Shown here one piece after another: positions 51,030 through 61,763 of a DNA stretch of 64,000 nucleotides. Position numbers and translations under genes: made by a program. Positions within the stretch are counted from its first letter, which is position 1. Every line of letters begins with the position of its first letter. Source of the stretch: Candidatus Krumholzibacteriota bacterium (GTDB taxonomy: Bacteria; Krumholzibacteriota; Krumholzibacteriia; JAJRXK01); the NCBI GenBank assembly GCA_029262065.1, contig JAJDAC010000014.1:124001-188000 (forward strand), written 5' to 3'. The notes under the pieces were generated by a model that did no database searches, was not told where the DNA came from, and was given only the letters and a program-made list of their open reading frames with translations.

Positions 51030-52493
51030 ATGGACGAGCAGCATCGCCTGATTACCGAGCGCCTGGAAAAGCTCGAACGTCTTGAGGAACTGAGTGTCGA
51101 TCCGTATCCGTACGGATTTGAACGCACGCATCGCCTGGCGCAAGTCCATGCGCAAGGTGAGGCCCTGATTGCGGCGGAGCAACGGGTGAAGGTGGCCGGC
51201 CGGATCATGGCCAAGCGCCCGCACGGCAAGCTCACGTTCGCGCATATCGAAGACCAGGATTCCCGCCTGCAGTTGTTCGTGCGCAAGGATGTACTGGGCG
51301 AGGACCCCTACGCCGCCTTCAAGCTGTTCGACGTGGGAGACATCGTGGGCGCCGAGGGCACCGTGGTGCTCACCAAAACGGGCGAGCTGTCGGTCATGGC
51401 GGAGAGCGTGACGTTGCTTACGAAATCCCTGCGGCCGCTGCCCGAGAAGTGGCACGGCTTGCAGGACAAGGAGCTGCGCTATCGGCAGCGCTACCTGGAC
51501 CTCATCATGAGCTCCGATGTGCGAGCGACCTTCACGCGCCGGACCGATGTGATCCAGACCCTGCGCGAGGTGCTGTTGGCCGAGGAGTTTCTGGAAGTGG
51601 AGACTCCGGTTCTGCAACCGTTGTACGGGGGCGCCACGGCGCGGCCCTTTACCACCCATCACAACGCGCTCGACATGACGTTGTACCTGCGCATCGCCGA
51701 CGAATTGTATTTGAAGCGACTGGTGGCCGGAGGGTTCGAGCGCGTCTTCGAGTTCGGCAAGGACTTTCGCAACGAGGGAATCGATCGTACGCACAATCCC
51801 GAGTTCACCATGCTGGAATGCTACGCGGCGTACTGGGACTACGAGGACGTAATGGGCCTCGTGCAGCGCATGTTCGCCCGGCTGGCCGAGAAGTTCACGG
51901 AGGACGGGAAGCTCACCTACGGCGATCACGTGATCGACTTCAACGACGGGTTCCGTCGTGTCACGTTCTTTGAGCTCTTGCAGGAACACACCGGGGTGGA
52001 CTTCCAGGGGCTTGCCCGCGAAGAAGTGGCCTCGCACGCGAAGCAACTGGGCGTCGAGGTCGAGGACAGCATGGGGTTGGCCAAACTGCTCGACGAGATC
52101 TTTTCGGAGAAGGTCGAGCCGACGCTGATTCAACCCACGTTCGTGTGCGACCACCCGAAGGAACTCAGTCCGTTGGCCAAGCAGCATCGATCGCATCCCC
52201 ACCTGGTGGAGCGTTTCGAGCCGTTCATAGCGGGATTCGAGGTGGGCAACGCGTTCAGCGAGCTGAATGACCCGCGCGATCAACGCGCCCGGTTCGAAGA
52301 TCAGGTTCGCCTGGCGGAAGCCGGAGATGACGAGGCGCAGTTGATGGACGTCGACTACCTACGTGCCTTGGAGTACGGCATGCCGCCCACCGGAGGGCTG
52401 GGCGTGGGGATCGACCGTGTGGCCATGCTGTTCACGAATTCCCACAGCATTCGCGACGTGCTGTTCTTCCCCCAGATGCGGGCCGAAGGTTAG
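51030..52493 (+). CDS. lysS: Lysyl-tRNA synthetase, class II
   Basis: Charges tRNA-Lys. The 487-residue protein has the N-terminal OB-fold anticodon domain (about 60-165; VAGRIMAKRPHGKLTFAHI). The class II core follows: motif 1 (VETPVLQPLYGGATARPF), motif 2 (FGKDFRNEGIDRTHNPEFT) and motif 3 (GGLGVGIDRVAMLFTNS). RDVLFFPQMR ends it, typical of LysS. All three class II motifs are intact. It follows prfB by 43 bases, as in many genomes, and precedes lolC. Confidence 0.96.
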   Translation: MDEQHRLITERLEKLERLEELSVDPYPYGFERTHRLAQVHAQGEALIAAEQRVKVAGRIMAKRPHGKLTFAHIEDQDSRLQLFVRKDVLGEDPYAAFKLFDVGDIVGAEGTVVLTKTGELSVMAESVTLLTKSLRPLPEKWHGLQDKELRYRQRYLDLIMSSDVRATFTRRTDVIQTLREVLLAEEFLEVETPVLQPLYGGATARPFTTHHNALDMTLYLRIADELYLKRLVAGGFERVFEFGKDFRNEGIDRTHNPEFTMLECYAAYWDYEDVMGLVQRMFARLAEKFTEDGKLTYGDHVIDFNDGFRRVTFFELLQEHTGVDFQGLAREEVASHAKQLGVEVEDSMGLAKLLDEIFSEKVEPTLIQPTFVCDHPKELSPLAKQHRSHPHLVERFEPFIAGFEVGNAFSELNDPRDQRARFEDQVRLAEAGDDEAQLMDVDYLRALEYGMPPTGGLGVGIDRVAMLFTNSHSIRDVLFFPQMRAEG

Positions 52494-52504
52494 GGGCGAG
52501 CGCC

Positions 52505-53759
52505 ATGGGATTCAGTAGTTACATCGCGGTGCGGTTCCTACGACACCGGCGTTCGGGGTTCATCTCGCTCATCACGGTGATCGCGGTGCTGGGCGTGGCC
52601 ATTGGCGTCACCGTGTTGAACGTGACTCTCGGCATCATGAATGGGTTTCGTGACGAGGTTCAGCTGACCTTTGTCGAGAACATGCCCATGGTCACCGTGC
52701 TCGACCGCAACCCCGGTGGCCATAGTTTCGAGTCGTTGGAGTCGGTGGTGAGCCGTGTACTGGATGTCGGGGGTGTAGAGGGCGCGTCACCGTTCATTCG
52801 CAACCCCGTGGTGCTCACGCTCGAACGTATCTCCGGGCGCCCCCGCCATGCCACCGCGGTGGCTTGGGGAATCGATCCGCAGGCGCAGGAAACCGTGACG
52901 CCGTTGCGGAAGAATATCGAGCCGCCGTTCGATGGGTTCGATACGTCGGACCTGCTGGGAGGGGGGCCGGACCTGCCGGGCATCGTGCTGGGTGGTGAGC
53001 TGGGCGCGAACCTGCACGCGGGCATTGGAGACGTGGTCATGATCACCGCACCGCAAAACGCGGCGGCCCGGTTGGAAGATGTGGTCAGCGTCGCTCGCGA
53101 ATTCATGGTGGTGGGATTTCTGCAGAGCGGCATGTTCGAGTTCGACAACACCTTCCTGTATCTCGACCTGGCGGAAGCACAGGACTTCTTCAACCGTGGG
53201 GCCGGGGCCGACGGCATTGGCGTGCGGGTGACCGATATGATGCAGGCGCCGGCCATGGCCGCGAAGATCGAGGACTCGCTGGGCTCACCGCCGTATTTCG
53301 CGACCGATTGGATCAATCTGAACGATCAGCTGTTTCGCTGGATCCAGATGGAGAAGGTCTTGATGTTTCTGTTGTTGTTGCTGATCACGGTCGTCGCCGC
53401 GTTCAGCATGGCGGCCATACTCACCATGATGGTGCGCGATCGTCAGCGCGACATCGGCATACTCATGTCGCTTGGCGTTTCGAGAAAGTCCATGAGTTCG
53501 GTATTCATTCAGCTGGGGTTGATGATCGGCTGCGTGGGCGTGGTCCTGGGAACGGTCACCGGCTACGTTGCCTGCTTGGGTATCGATCGCGTTGGGATTC
53601 CGTTGCCCGGAGACATCTACTTCGTCGACAACGTTCCCGTGCATGTGAAGGTGATCGACCTGACGATCGTGGCCGCGGCCGCTCTGTTCATGAGTTTCCT
53701 GGCCACGTTGCTTCCCAGTTGGCTGGCGTCGCGATTCACCCCGGTCGAGGTTCTTCGGT

Positions 53760-53767
<8 letters not shown>
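52505..53767 (+). CDS. lolC: Lipoprotein-releasing ABC transporter permease LolC/LolE
   Basis: Inner-membrane permease that extracts outer-membrane lipoproteins. The 420-residue protein has the typical start FSSYIAVRFLRHRRSGFISL and a first membrane helix (about 21-45; LITVIAVLGVAIGVTVLNV). A periplasmic MacB-like domain (about 55-270) follows. Three C-terminal helices (about 285-405) include the FtsX-type coupling region MMVRDRQRDIGILMSLGVSR. Only one permease gene accompanies lolD here, so a homodimer (LolCD/LolF-like) is likely. The lolD start overlaps its stop by eight bases. Confidence 0.92.
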
Positions 53768-54455
<688 letters not shown>

Positions 54456-54509
54456 AAAATCGGGTCGAAACAAGCCGGGCAGATTCTACGATCGCAAGAG
54501 AACCGCACC

Positions 54510-55034
54510 ATGAACTGTCAACACTGCGGAAAACATACGGCCAGCGTCCAGTTCACCCAGGTGGTGGACTCGCAGAAGCAAACGCAGTGGTTGTGCGCCG
54601 AATGTGCCTCGTCCGAGGGCCTGCTCGAAGTCAGCAAGCCCAAGCCGACGTTGGCGATCCAGGCGGGAATAAAGAAAGTCACCATCAGCTCGGGGTCGGC
54701 CGCCGAGGTCAAGGCGGGGCGCGTGCGGTGCGCGGATTGCCAGACCTCGTTGGCGCAGGTGCGGCGCAGCGGTCGCGTGGGTTGTGCACTTTGTTATGAG
54801 ACGTTCTCCGAGTATCTCGAACCGCTGCTGCGGCGCATCCACGAAAGTCTGGAACACGTGGGATCACGTCCAGACGACGAGGACGAACGCACGCGCCGGC
54901 AAGCCCAGCTGCGCACGCTTCGCTCCGAACTTGTGACGGCGATCGCCCACGAAGACTTTGAACAGGCCGCCGCTCTGCGCGACGCTATCGAACAATTGGG
55001 CGGCGACCCGGATCAACCGGGGGACCAAGCATGA
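54510..55034 (+). CDS. mcsA: McsA-like zinc-finger protein, activator of McsB
   Basis: McsA activates the protein-arginine kinase McsB. The 174-residue protein has two CxxC pairs at the N-terminus (MNCQHCGK, LCAECASS) and another two near residues 71-90 (VRCADCQTS, VGCALCYETF). A C-terminal UVR-type helical motif (AIAHEDFEQAAALRDAIEQL) follows. This is the usual McsA architecture, with all eight cysteines in pairs. The start is ATG at 54510; its end overlaps mcsB (ATGA). The 54 bases before it show no CtsR or CIRCE operator that I can see. Confidence 0.88.
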   Translation: MNCQHCGKHTASVQFTQVVDSQKQTQWLCAECASSEGLLEVSKPKPTLAIQAGIKKVTISSGSAAEVKAGRVRCADCQTSLAQVRRSGRVGCALCYETFSEYLEPLLRRIHESLEHVGSRPDDEDERTRRQAQLRTLRSELVTAIAHEDFEQAAALRDAIEQLGGDPDQPGDQA

Positions 55035-56110
55035 TTGCGTCGCTGAAGGATCTGGCGCAGCGGCCCGCGCCCTGGCTGGTGGGCGAGGCTCCCGACCGGG
55101 ATATCGTCTTGAGCAGTCGCGTGCGCCTGGCGCGCAACGTGGAGGGCCGGCATTTCGCTCACACGGCCGGGGAGTCGACTCTGGACGAGCTGCGCGAGCG
55201 GGTTCTGGCGGCCACGGGTCGTGTCGGCGGGCTGGTCGGGGCCACGGTGCTGAACATGGAAGATCTTGCCGAGCTGGATCGTCGTTTCCTGCTGGAACGC
55301 CATCTGATCTCCGTCGATCTGGTTCGAAACCTGCCCGGACGGTGCCTCGTGGTCAGCGACGACGAAGCCGAGGGCATCATGGTCAACGAGGAAGACCATC
55401 TGCGTATTCAGACCCTACGCACCGGTCTGGACCCTCTGGGGGCGCTCAAGGGAGCGCTTCGATTGGCCGAGGAACTGGAGGCCGAAGTGCCGTTTGCGTT
55501 CGATGAACGCCTGGGATACCTCACGGCCTGCCCTACCAACGTGGGAACCGGGTTACGGGCATCGGTCCTGCTTCACCTCCCTGGATTGGCCCAGACGGGT
55601 GACATAGAGCGGGTCTTGAACAGCTTGCGCCGGTTGAACTACACGGTGCGTGGCTTCTACGGTGAGGGTAGTGGCGTCATTGGATCGTTGTACCAGGTTT
55701 CCAATTCGGTCACGTTGGGCCCTTCCGAGGACGATATCGTCCAAGAACTTCTCCGACATACCCGACAGGTCATCGCCGCGGAGCGAAAAGCCCGGCGATA
55801 CCTCATGGAGTCGGAAGAAGTGGGACTGTCCGACCGGGTTTGGCGGGCCCATGGGGTTCTCTCGCATGCCCGACTGCTTTCAACCAAGGAAGCCTTCGAA
55901 CGACTTAGCGACGTTCGGCTGGGGAGTGGCCTCGGAATCCTTCCCGGGGTGGACGAATCGATGCTGAATATGCTTCTTATCAGTGTGCAAAGTGCCCATC
56001 TCCAGATCGTGGCGGAGGCTTCGCTCGACGCACCCGCCCGCGATGAGGTGCGCGCCCGCTACGTACGTGATCAGCTTGCCATCGCGCATACAAGGAAGGA
56101 CGAGCGATGA
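55031..56110 (+). CDS. mcsB: Protein-arginine kinase McsB
   Basis: Phosphorylates arginine residues on proteins and marks them for ClpC. The 359-residue protein belongs to the ATP:guanido phosphotransferases. It has IVLSSRVRLARNVEGRHFA near residue 25, EDHLRIQTLRTGLDPLGAL near 120, then LGYLTACPTNVGTGLRAS near 160 with the catalytic cysteine. RGFYGEGSGVIGSLYQVSN follows near 205. The C-terminal region includes the sequence near DVRLGSGLGILPGVDE, which in McsB includes the phosphoarginine pocket. It is coupled by overlaps to mcsA and clpC. Confidence 0.93.
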   Translation: MIASLKDLAQRPAPWLVGEAPDRDIVLSSRVRLARNVEGRHFAHTAGESTLDELRERVLAATGRVGGLVGATVLNMEDLAELDRRFLLERHLISVDLVRNLPGRCLVVSDDEAEGIMVNEEDHLRIQTLRTGLDPLGALKGALRLAEELEAEVPFAFDERLGYLTACPTNVGTGLRASVLLHLPGLAQTGDIERVLNSLRRLNYTVRGFYGEGSGVIGSLYQVSNSVTLGPSEDDIVQELLRHTRQVIAAERKARRYLMESEEVGLSDRVWRAHGVLSHARLLSTKEAFERLSDVRLGSGLGILPGVDESMLNMLLISVQSAHLQIVAEASLDAPARDEVRARYVRDQLAIAHTRKDER

Positions 56111-58572
56111 ACGATCGCTTTACCGAACGAGTTCGAAAGGTCCTGTTTCTCGCCCGCGACGAAGCGGGCCGGATGCAGCATGACTACATCGGTACCGAGC
56201 ACCTGTTGCTCGGCATCATCCGCGAGGGCGAGGGAATCGCGGCGCAGGCGCTGCAGCGCCTGGGCATGGACTTCGACCAGATCCAGCAGGCGGTGGAAGA
56301 CATGGTCACGACCCAGAGCGGGACGTTGACCATCGGTGAGATTCCCTTCACGCCGCGGGCAAAGCGCGTGTTGGAACTGTCGATCGACGAAGCGCGGCTG
56401 CACAATCACAACTACGTGGGCACCGAGCATCTTCTGCTGGCCTTGATTCGCGAGGGCGAGGGCGTGGCCGCCCGCGTGCTGCAGGATCTGGGAGCCGAGC
56501 ATGAGAAGGTCAAAAAAGAAATCATGAAGCTACTGGGCGGTGCGCAGAAGGGCACCGCCGAGGGTGGGGCCAAGCGCAAGAAGGAAACGCCCGTACTCGA
56601 TCAGTTCGGCCGCAACCTCACGCAGCTGGCGCGCGAAGACAAGCTCGACCCAACCATCGGACGCGAGTCCGAGATCGACCGTGTCGTGCAGATTCTTTCG
56701 CGGCGCAAGAAGAACAACCCCGTACTCATCGGGGAGCCGGGCGTCGGCAAGACCGCGATCGCCGAGGGATTGGCGCAACGCATCATCGACGGTCGCGCGC
56801 CGCAGCTGCTGCAGGGGTGCGAACTCATCACGCTCGACCTGGCCAGCGTGGTAGCCGGCACCAAGTATCGCGGACAGTTCGAGGAACGCCTGAAGGCGAT
56901 CATGAACGAGATCCGCGAGTCAGAGGAGATCATTCTCTTCATCGACGAGCTGCACACCATCGTGGGCGCCGGCGGCGCCGAGGGTGCGATCGACGCCAGC
57001 AATATGTTCAAGCCGGCGCTCGCGCGCGGCGAGATCCAATGCATCGGTGCCACCACGCTCGATGAGTACCGCAAGTTCATCGAGAAGGACGGTGCCCTGG
57101 AGCGCCGTTTTCAATCGGTCATGGTGAATCCTCCCACCGAGGACGAAACGGTCGAGATCATTTTCGGTCTGCGCGACAAGTACGAGGCGCACCACCGGGT
57201 CAAGTACTCCGACGAGGGTATCCGGGCCGCGGTATATCTGTCGGTGCGGTACATCAGCGGGCGCAGTCTGCCCGACAAGGCCATCGACGTGATCGACGAG
57301 GCGGGTAGTCGCGCCCGACTGTTCGCCACCGCGGTACCCAAGGATCTGCGCGAACTCGAGAAGAAGATCGAGGAAGTCAGCAAGGTCAAGGAAGCGGCCA
57401 TCCAGAATCAGGAATTCGAAAAGGCGGCCAAGTTTCGCGACGAGGAAAAGCAACTGCGAAACCGTCTGGCGGACGAGCGGAAGGCCTGGGCCGAGGACCG
57501 CACCGACAGCGATACGATAGTGGGGGTCGAGGAGATCAGTCGCGTGATCTCGGACATGACGGGTATTCCCGTATCCGAGGTGGAAGAAGCCGAGGGTAAC
57601 AAGCTGCTGCGCATGGAAGAGACCCTGTGCGAGAGCATCGTTGGCCAGGATGAGGCCGTGGGCGCCGTCAGCAAGGCCATTCGTCGTAACCGGGCCGGCC
57701 TGCGCGATCCACGTCGTCCCATCGGTTCGTTCATCTTCCTGGGACCCACCGGCGTCGGCAAGACCGAGGTCGCCCGGCAGCTCACCATCTTCCTGTTTGG
57801 CGACCTGAAGAATCTGGTGCGCATCGACATGTCCGAGTACATGGAGAAATTCTCGATCAGCCGTCTGGTGGGGGCTCCTCCGGGATACGTGGGCTACGAC
57901 GAAGGCGGCATGCTCACCGAGAAGGTGCGACGTCACCCGTACTCGGTCATCTTGCTCGACGAAATCGAGAAGGCGCATCCCGATGTGTTCAACCTGCTGC
58001 TGCAGGTGCTCGAAGACGGCATCCTTACCGACAGCTTTGGTCGGAATGTCGACTTCAAGAACACGGTGCTCATCATGACGAGCAACGTGGGTAGCCGGAA
58101 GGGCCAGCAGAGCAAAGCCATGGGCTTCGAATCGGACAATGTCGAAGCGATTCACGCCCGGATAAAGGCGAATATCAACGAGGATCTGAAGAAGACGTTC
58201 AGTCCGGAGTTCCTCAATCGGATCGACGATCTGATCACGTTCAATCCGCTGGACCGGGAGCAGATGTACCAGATCCTGAACATCATGCTGAACGATATGA
58301 ACGAGCGGTTGGTGAGCCTGGATATCACCTTCGAATATACCCGGGACGCGCGGGAGTTCCTGGTGGGCGTCGGCTTCGATCCCGAGCAGGGAGCCCGGCC
58401 GCTGCGTCGCGCTATCCAGCGGTACGTGGAAGATCCCCTGAGCGAGCGCTTGCTGCGACGCCAGGTTCGGGCCGGGACCCACCTGCTGATCGACTCGGGG
58501 CCCGACGGACTCACGTTCCAGGCCAAGGAGCGGGGCACCAACGAGCCAGAAGCGGCTCCTACCGCGTCCTGA
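56107..58572 (+). CDS. clpC: AAA+ unfoldase ClpC
   Basis: Hexameric unfoldase that feeds proteins to ClpP. The 821-residue protein has two Clp_N repeats (about 1-145), then AAA-1 with Walker [16 protein letters not shown] near 215 and Walker [10 protein letters not shown] near 280. A middle domain with a UVR-like coiled coil ([14 protein letters not shown] near 440) follows. AAA-2 has [15 protein letters not shown] near 550 and [13 protein letters not shown]. The C-terminus is a D2 small domain. MGF near 680 fits the ClpP-binding (V/I/M)GF loop. The N-terminal domain binds phosphoarginine in B. subtilis, fitting mcsAB upstream. Confidence 0.95.
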   Translation: MNDRFTERVRKVLFLARDEAGRMQHDYIGTEHLLLGIIREGEGIAAQALQRLGMDFDQIQQAVEDMVTTQSGTLTIGEIPFTPRAKRVLELSIDEARLHNHNYVGTEHLLLALIREGEGVAARVLQDLGAEHEKVKKEIMKLLGGAQKGTAEGGAKRKKETPVLDQFGRNLTQLAREDKLDPTIGRESEIDRVVQILSRRKKNNPVLIGEPGVGKTAIAEGLAQRIIDGRAPQLLQGCELITLDLASVVAGTKYRGQFEERLKAIMNEIRESEEIILFIDELHTIVGAGGAEGAIDASNMFKPALARGEIQCIGATTLDEYRKFIEKDGALERRFQSVMVNPPTEDETVEIIFGLRDKYEAHHRVKYSDEGIRAAVYLSVRYISGRSLPDKAIDVIDEAGSRARLFATAVPKDLRELEKKIEEVSKVKEAAIQNQEFEKAAKFRDEEKQLRNRLADERKAWAEDRTDSDTIVGVEEISRVISDMTGIPVSEVEEAEGNKLLRMEETLCESIVGQDEAVGAVSKAIRRNRAGLRDPRRPIGSFIFLGPTGVGKTEVARQLTIFLFGDLKNLVRIDMSEYMEKFSISRLVGAPPGYVGYDEGGMLTEKVRRHPYSVILLDEIEKAHPDVFNLLLQVLEDGILTDSFGRNVDFKNTVLIMTSNVGSRKGQQSKAMGFESDNVEAIHARIKANINEDLKKTFSPEFLNRIDDLITFNPLDREQMYQILNIMLNDMNERLVSLDITFEYTRDAREFLVGVGFDPEQGARPLRRAIQRYVEDPLSERLLRRQVRAGTHLLIDSGPDGLTFQAKERGTNEPEAAPTAS

Positions 58573-58610
58573 GGCCGGCCAGGGCCTCTTCAAGCCCTTC
58601 CAATGCCATG

Positions 58611-58637
58611 CCCGGGCCCATTCTCAATGGGCCCGGG
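58611..58637 (+). terminator. Strong hairpin after clpC, possible terminator
   Basis: CCCGGGCCCATT (58611-58622) pairs perfectly with AATGGGCCCGGG (58626-58637) around a three-base CTC loop: a 12-base-pair stem. It lies 38 bases after the clpC stop. No T-run follows, so it is not a canonical intrinsic terminator; it may stop transcription with Rho or protect the 3' end. Confidence 0.5.
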
Positions 58638-58669
58638 GCAGGCACCCACCGGCGCCTCGCTTTAGTTGG

Positions 58670-58698
58670 TTGACCACCGGCCGCGACCCACTTAACTT
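58670..58698 (+). promoter_or_regulatory. Possible promoter for bamA-skp-lpxD-lpxC
   Basis: TTGACC (58670-58675, five of six) is followed after 17 bases by TAACTT (58693-58698), three of six. It lies after the clpC hairpin in a 278-base gap and would give a leader of about 145 bases before the bamA ATG. The -10 is weak. No sigma-E-type site was seen, although bamA is often sigma-E controlled. Confidence 0.35.
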
Positions 58699-58850
58699 GC
58701 CCGCAGATACGACTCTACGAGCCAGGTGGGAACCCCTGCGGGCTCGCGCCGTACAAACGGCCAGCGGCGCCCATTGACCGAGTGTGATTCGTCCCCCTGA
58801 ATCTCCCTTACCGAAATGCCCCTCGGGAACCCTCCCAGTTGCAAACCTCT

Positions 58851-61157
58851 ATGAGATCTTTGCGAATTCCTGGTCTGATGGCCGCCCTGGGCCTGCTGCT
58901 GTTAGCCTTGGCGGTATCGTCGGCTAGCGCCCAGGACCTCGTGCGCCTACGGGTGGTGGGAGCGCAAACCGTTCAGCCGGCCCAGGTGGTGGCCTGGAGT
59001 GGCCTTACCGTGGGCTCGCCGGTATCACGCGATTCGGTGGCGGAAGCGGTCCGGAAGATCTTTGCCACGGGCAAATTTGCTGACGTTTTCGTCTACGAAG
59101 TCGAGAGCCCCAGTGGCGTGGAACTCATCCTGAACGTTACCGAGAACCCTCGCGTGGCTGACATCCGCTTCGTGGGACTCAAGAAGATCAAGCAGAAGGT
59201 TCTCGAGGAGAAGCTGGGGATTCGCGTGGGCGACTTCGTCTCGCCGGCCAAGGTCCAACGCAGTACCGAGACCATGCGGGATCACTACCGGTCGGAGGGT
59301 TACTACAACGCCACCGTTACCATCGACACCGCCCAGCTCAGTGCCGGCGGACGACAGACCCTGGTCTACGAGGTAGTGGAGGGCAAGAAGGTCAAAGTGC
59401 AGAAGATCGTCTTCCATGGGAACCAGGAGCTTTCGGCGGACAAGCTCCGCGGCGGTTTCCAGACGAAGGAAGACGGTTTTCTCAGCAGTGGGACGTTCAA
59501 GGCTCCCGAGTTTGATCTGGACCTGGAGAGGGTGGTCACCACCTACCGTGACGAGGGGTTCCTGGACGCAGAAGTCCAGCGTCACGAAATGGAGTTCCTG
59601 GAAGAGGACAACAAGATTCGCCTGCACATCCACGTGACCGAGGGCCAGCGCTACCAGGTGGGTAGCGTGACCTGGTCGGGCAATACCGTCATTGGCGACG
59701 AACGGATCTCGCGCGTGATGGCGTTGGAGACGGGCGAGGTATTCCGGGAGAACCTGTTCAAGGCCACGTTCGACGAACTCAATTCGTTGTACTGGGAAGA
59801 GGGCTACATCTACATCACGGTGTCGCCGCGACGGAACATCGAAGGCAACGTCGTGGACCTGCAGTTCGACTTCCAGGAGGGTACGCCGGCCCATGTACGG
59901 CAGATCCAGATCGCCGGCAACACCAAGACGCATGAGAACGTCATCCGGCGCGAAATGAGACTGCGTCCGGGCGACCTTTTCAAGAATGGGCGGTTACGGG
60001 ACAGCCAGCGCGACATCTTCCAGCTGGGTTTCTTCAACGATGTGAAAGTGGATTTCCGGCAGGCGCCCGACCCCAACGACATCGACCTGCAGCTCGAGGT
60101 CGAGGAACGTCAGACTGGCCAATTCACCATGGGCGTGGGCTTTTCCCAACAGACGCAAGCCAGCGGCTTCTTCAACATCGGCGAGAACAATCTGTTCGGG
60201 CGTGGGCAGAGCCTACAATTCGCCTGGCAGTTCGGGCGGCGCCGCAACTTCCTGGACGTGAGCTTCACCGAACCGTGGTTTCTGGGAACGCCCACGCTGA
60301 TCGGCGTCGACGTCTTCAATCGTTTCAGCAACCGCATCAACGATTTCTACGACAACCGCACCAAGGGATTCGCGGTCCGGCTCGGACGCCCGATTCCGAA
60401 CACGCGGTTCAGTAGTGCGAGCATTCGTTACAGCCTGACGCGCACCACCCTCAGCAACTTTGATCCGTTCTACGTGAGCACGCTCGACAATCTCGAACGC
60501 GAACTCGGCGCCGAGGGCGTCGGCTTCCAGCGACTCGACCAGACCGATTGGCCTCAGACCACCAGCGGCGTCACCGTCAGTCTGACGCGCAATAGCACCG
60601 ACAGCCCGTTCTTTCCCACCGGTGGTAGTCGTTCGAGCCTGCGCTACACCATCAACGGCGGCCTGCTCGGCGGCGATCTGGACTACCAACGGATGCTGGG
60701 CGAGTACGACGTCTACCAGCCGCTACCGTTGAGGTTTGCGTTTCACACCGGGGCGGCGGTCGGGTACCTGGGCAGTTTCGGTGGAAGCAGCGACGTTCCC
60801 GACTACGAGCGGTTCCGTTTGGGTGGCAACCGATTCTTCAATCTGCGAGGTTACGAGGACCTCCAGGTCGTGCCCGAGGGCAACCCGGGATTCATCGGCG
60901 GACGTTTCTACACCACGCTTACCACCGAGTTGTTGTTCCCCGTGTCACGCGCCATTCAGTTGTTGGCGTTCGTGGATCAGGGTGACTCGTGGAACTCCTT
61001 TTCCGAAGCCGATCTGACCAACCTGCGTACGGGCGCGGGATTTGGCGTGCGGCTCGAAGTGCCGTTGGTGGGTCGGATCGGACTCGACTACGGCTACGGT
61101 TTCGACAAGGCCAACCCCGGTTGGGAAGCCCATTTCAACTTCGGTACGATATTCTGA
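58851..61157 (+). CDS. bamA: Outer-membrane protein assembly factor BamA
   Basis: Core of the Bam complex, inserting beta-barrel proteins. The 768-residue protein has a signal peptide (MRSLRIPGLMAALGLLLLAL; cleaved near SAQ, residue 27). Five POTRA domains (about 27-350) follow, with blocks such as NVTENPRVADIRFVGLKKI, VEGKKVKVQKIVFHGNQELS and VRQIQIAGNTKTHENVIRRE. The Omp85 barrel (about 430-768) has the VRGF-type motif FNLRGYED near 665, and the C-terminus ends in phenylalanine (NFGTIF). The ATG at 58851 is used; a TTG at 58839 is possible. skp, lpxD and lpxC follow in the standard order. Confidence 0.95.
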   Translation: MRSLRIPGLMAALGLLLLALAVSSASAQDLVRLRVVGAQTVQPAQVVAWSGLTVGSPVSRDSVAEAVRKIFATGKFADVFVYEVESPSGVELILNVTENPRVADIRFVGLKKIKQKVLEEKLGIRVGDFVSPAKVQRSTETMRDHYRSEGYYNATVTIDTAQLSAGGRQTLVYEVVEGKKVKVQKIVFHGNQELSADKLRGGFQTKEDGFLSSGTFKAPEFDLDLERVVTTYRDEGFLDAEVQRHEMEFLEEDNKIRLHIHVTEGQRYQVGSVTWSGNTVIGDERISRVMALETGEVFRENLFKATFDELNSLYWEEGYIYITVSPRRNIEGNVVDLQFDFQEGTPAHVRQIQIAGNTKTHENVIRREMRLRPGDLFKNGRLRDSQRDIFQLGFFNDVKVDFRQAPDPNDIDLQLEVEERQTGQFTMGVGFSQQTQASGFFNIGENNLFGRGQSLQFAWQFGRRRNFLDVSFTEPWFLGTPTLIGVDVFNRFSNRINDFYDNRTKGFAVRLGRPIPNTRFSSASIRYSLTRTTLSNFDPFYVSTLDNLERELGAEGVGFQRLDQTDWPQTTSGVTVSLTRNSTDSPFFPTGGSRSSLRYTINGGLLGGDLDYQRMLGEYDVYQPLPLRFAFHTGAAVGYLGSFGGSSDVPDYERFRLGGNRFFNLRGYEDLQVVPEGNPGFIGGRFYTTLTTELLFPVSRAIQLLAFVDQGDSWNSFSEADLTNLRTGAGFGVRLEVPLVGRIGLDYGYGFDKANPGWEAHFNFGTIF

Positions 61158-61189
61158 CCCCCGAAAGCAGGGTTGATGGAAGGACGAGC

Positions 61190-61744
61190 ATGATGCAAGC
61201 GAGCAGGTTTCTCCGATTCGGCGCGGTAGCCGCGTTCCTGGTGACTTTCGGGGTGACCTTCGGGGTCTCCACGGCGGCCGCCGAGGGCAAGATCGGGATC
61301 ATCGACAGTCAGCGGATCTTCTCGGAGTACCAGGAGGCCAAGGACGCCGAAGCCATCTTCCAGCAGGAGATGCAGGAGTGGCAGAAGGAGCTGGAGGGCC
61401 AGGAGCGCCAGATCGTGGCCCAGCAGGAGAAGATTCGCAGCCAGAGCCTTTTGTTGACCAAAGACAAGCTCGACGAGATGCAGCGGGCCCTGGACACGCT
61501 GGTGACCGCCTACGAGCGTCAGAAATCCGAGATCCTGGACCCCAATGGGGGGCGGGCCGTGCGCCGGAACCAGGAGCTCAGCAAGCCCATCAACGACCAG
61601 ATCACGTTGGTAGTGGAGCGGATCGGCTCGGAGGGCGCGTTCGACGTGATCCTGGACGTCGCGACGGTCAACGTCGTGTACCTCGCCGACGGCGTGGATT
61701 TGACCGATCAGGTTCTGGAAGAGCTTGGAAAAACAGGCAATTAG
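61190..61744 (+). CDS. skp: Periplasmic chaperone Skp/OmpH family
   Basis: Trimeric chaperone that holds unfolded outer-membrane proteins. The 184-residue protein has a signal peptide (about 1-32, ending STAAAEG). The mature start is KIGIIDSQRIFSEYQEAKDA, the OmpH signature. A long coiled coil (about 50-115; EMQEWQKELEGQERQI) follows, and a C-terminal strand part (FDVILDVATVNVVYLADGVD) completes the fold. GGAAGGAC precedes ATG 61190; a second ATG directly follows. Its stop lies inside a near-perfect inverted repeat (61738-61763). Confidence 0.9.
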   Translation: MMQASRFLRFGAVAAFLVTFGVTFGVSTAAAEGKIGIIDSQRIFSEYQEAKDAEAIFQQEMQEWQKELEGQERQIVAQQEKIRSQSLLLTKDKLDEMQRALDTLVTAYERQKSEILDPNGGRAVRRNQELSKPINDQITLVVERIGSEGAFDVILDVATVNVVYLADGVDLTDQVLEELGKTGN

Positions 61745-61763
61745 GGGAATCATTCCCCAATTG
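61738..61763 (+). repeat. Inverted repeat over the skp stop codon
   Basis: CAATT-A-GGGGAAT-C-ATTCCCC-AATTG is symmetrical except for one unpaired A. It spans the skp TAG. It could be an attenuator hairpin, a regulator site or an mRNA-stability structure. No T-run follows, so a terminator is less likely. Confidence 0.55.
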
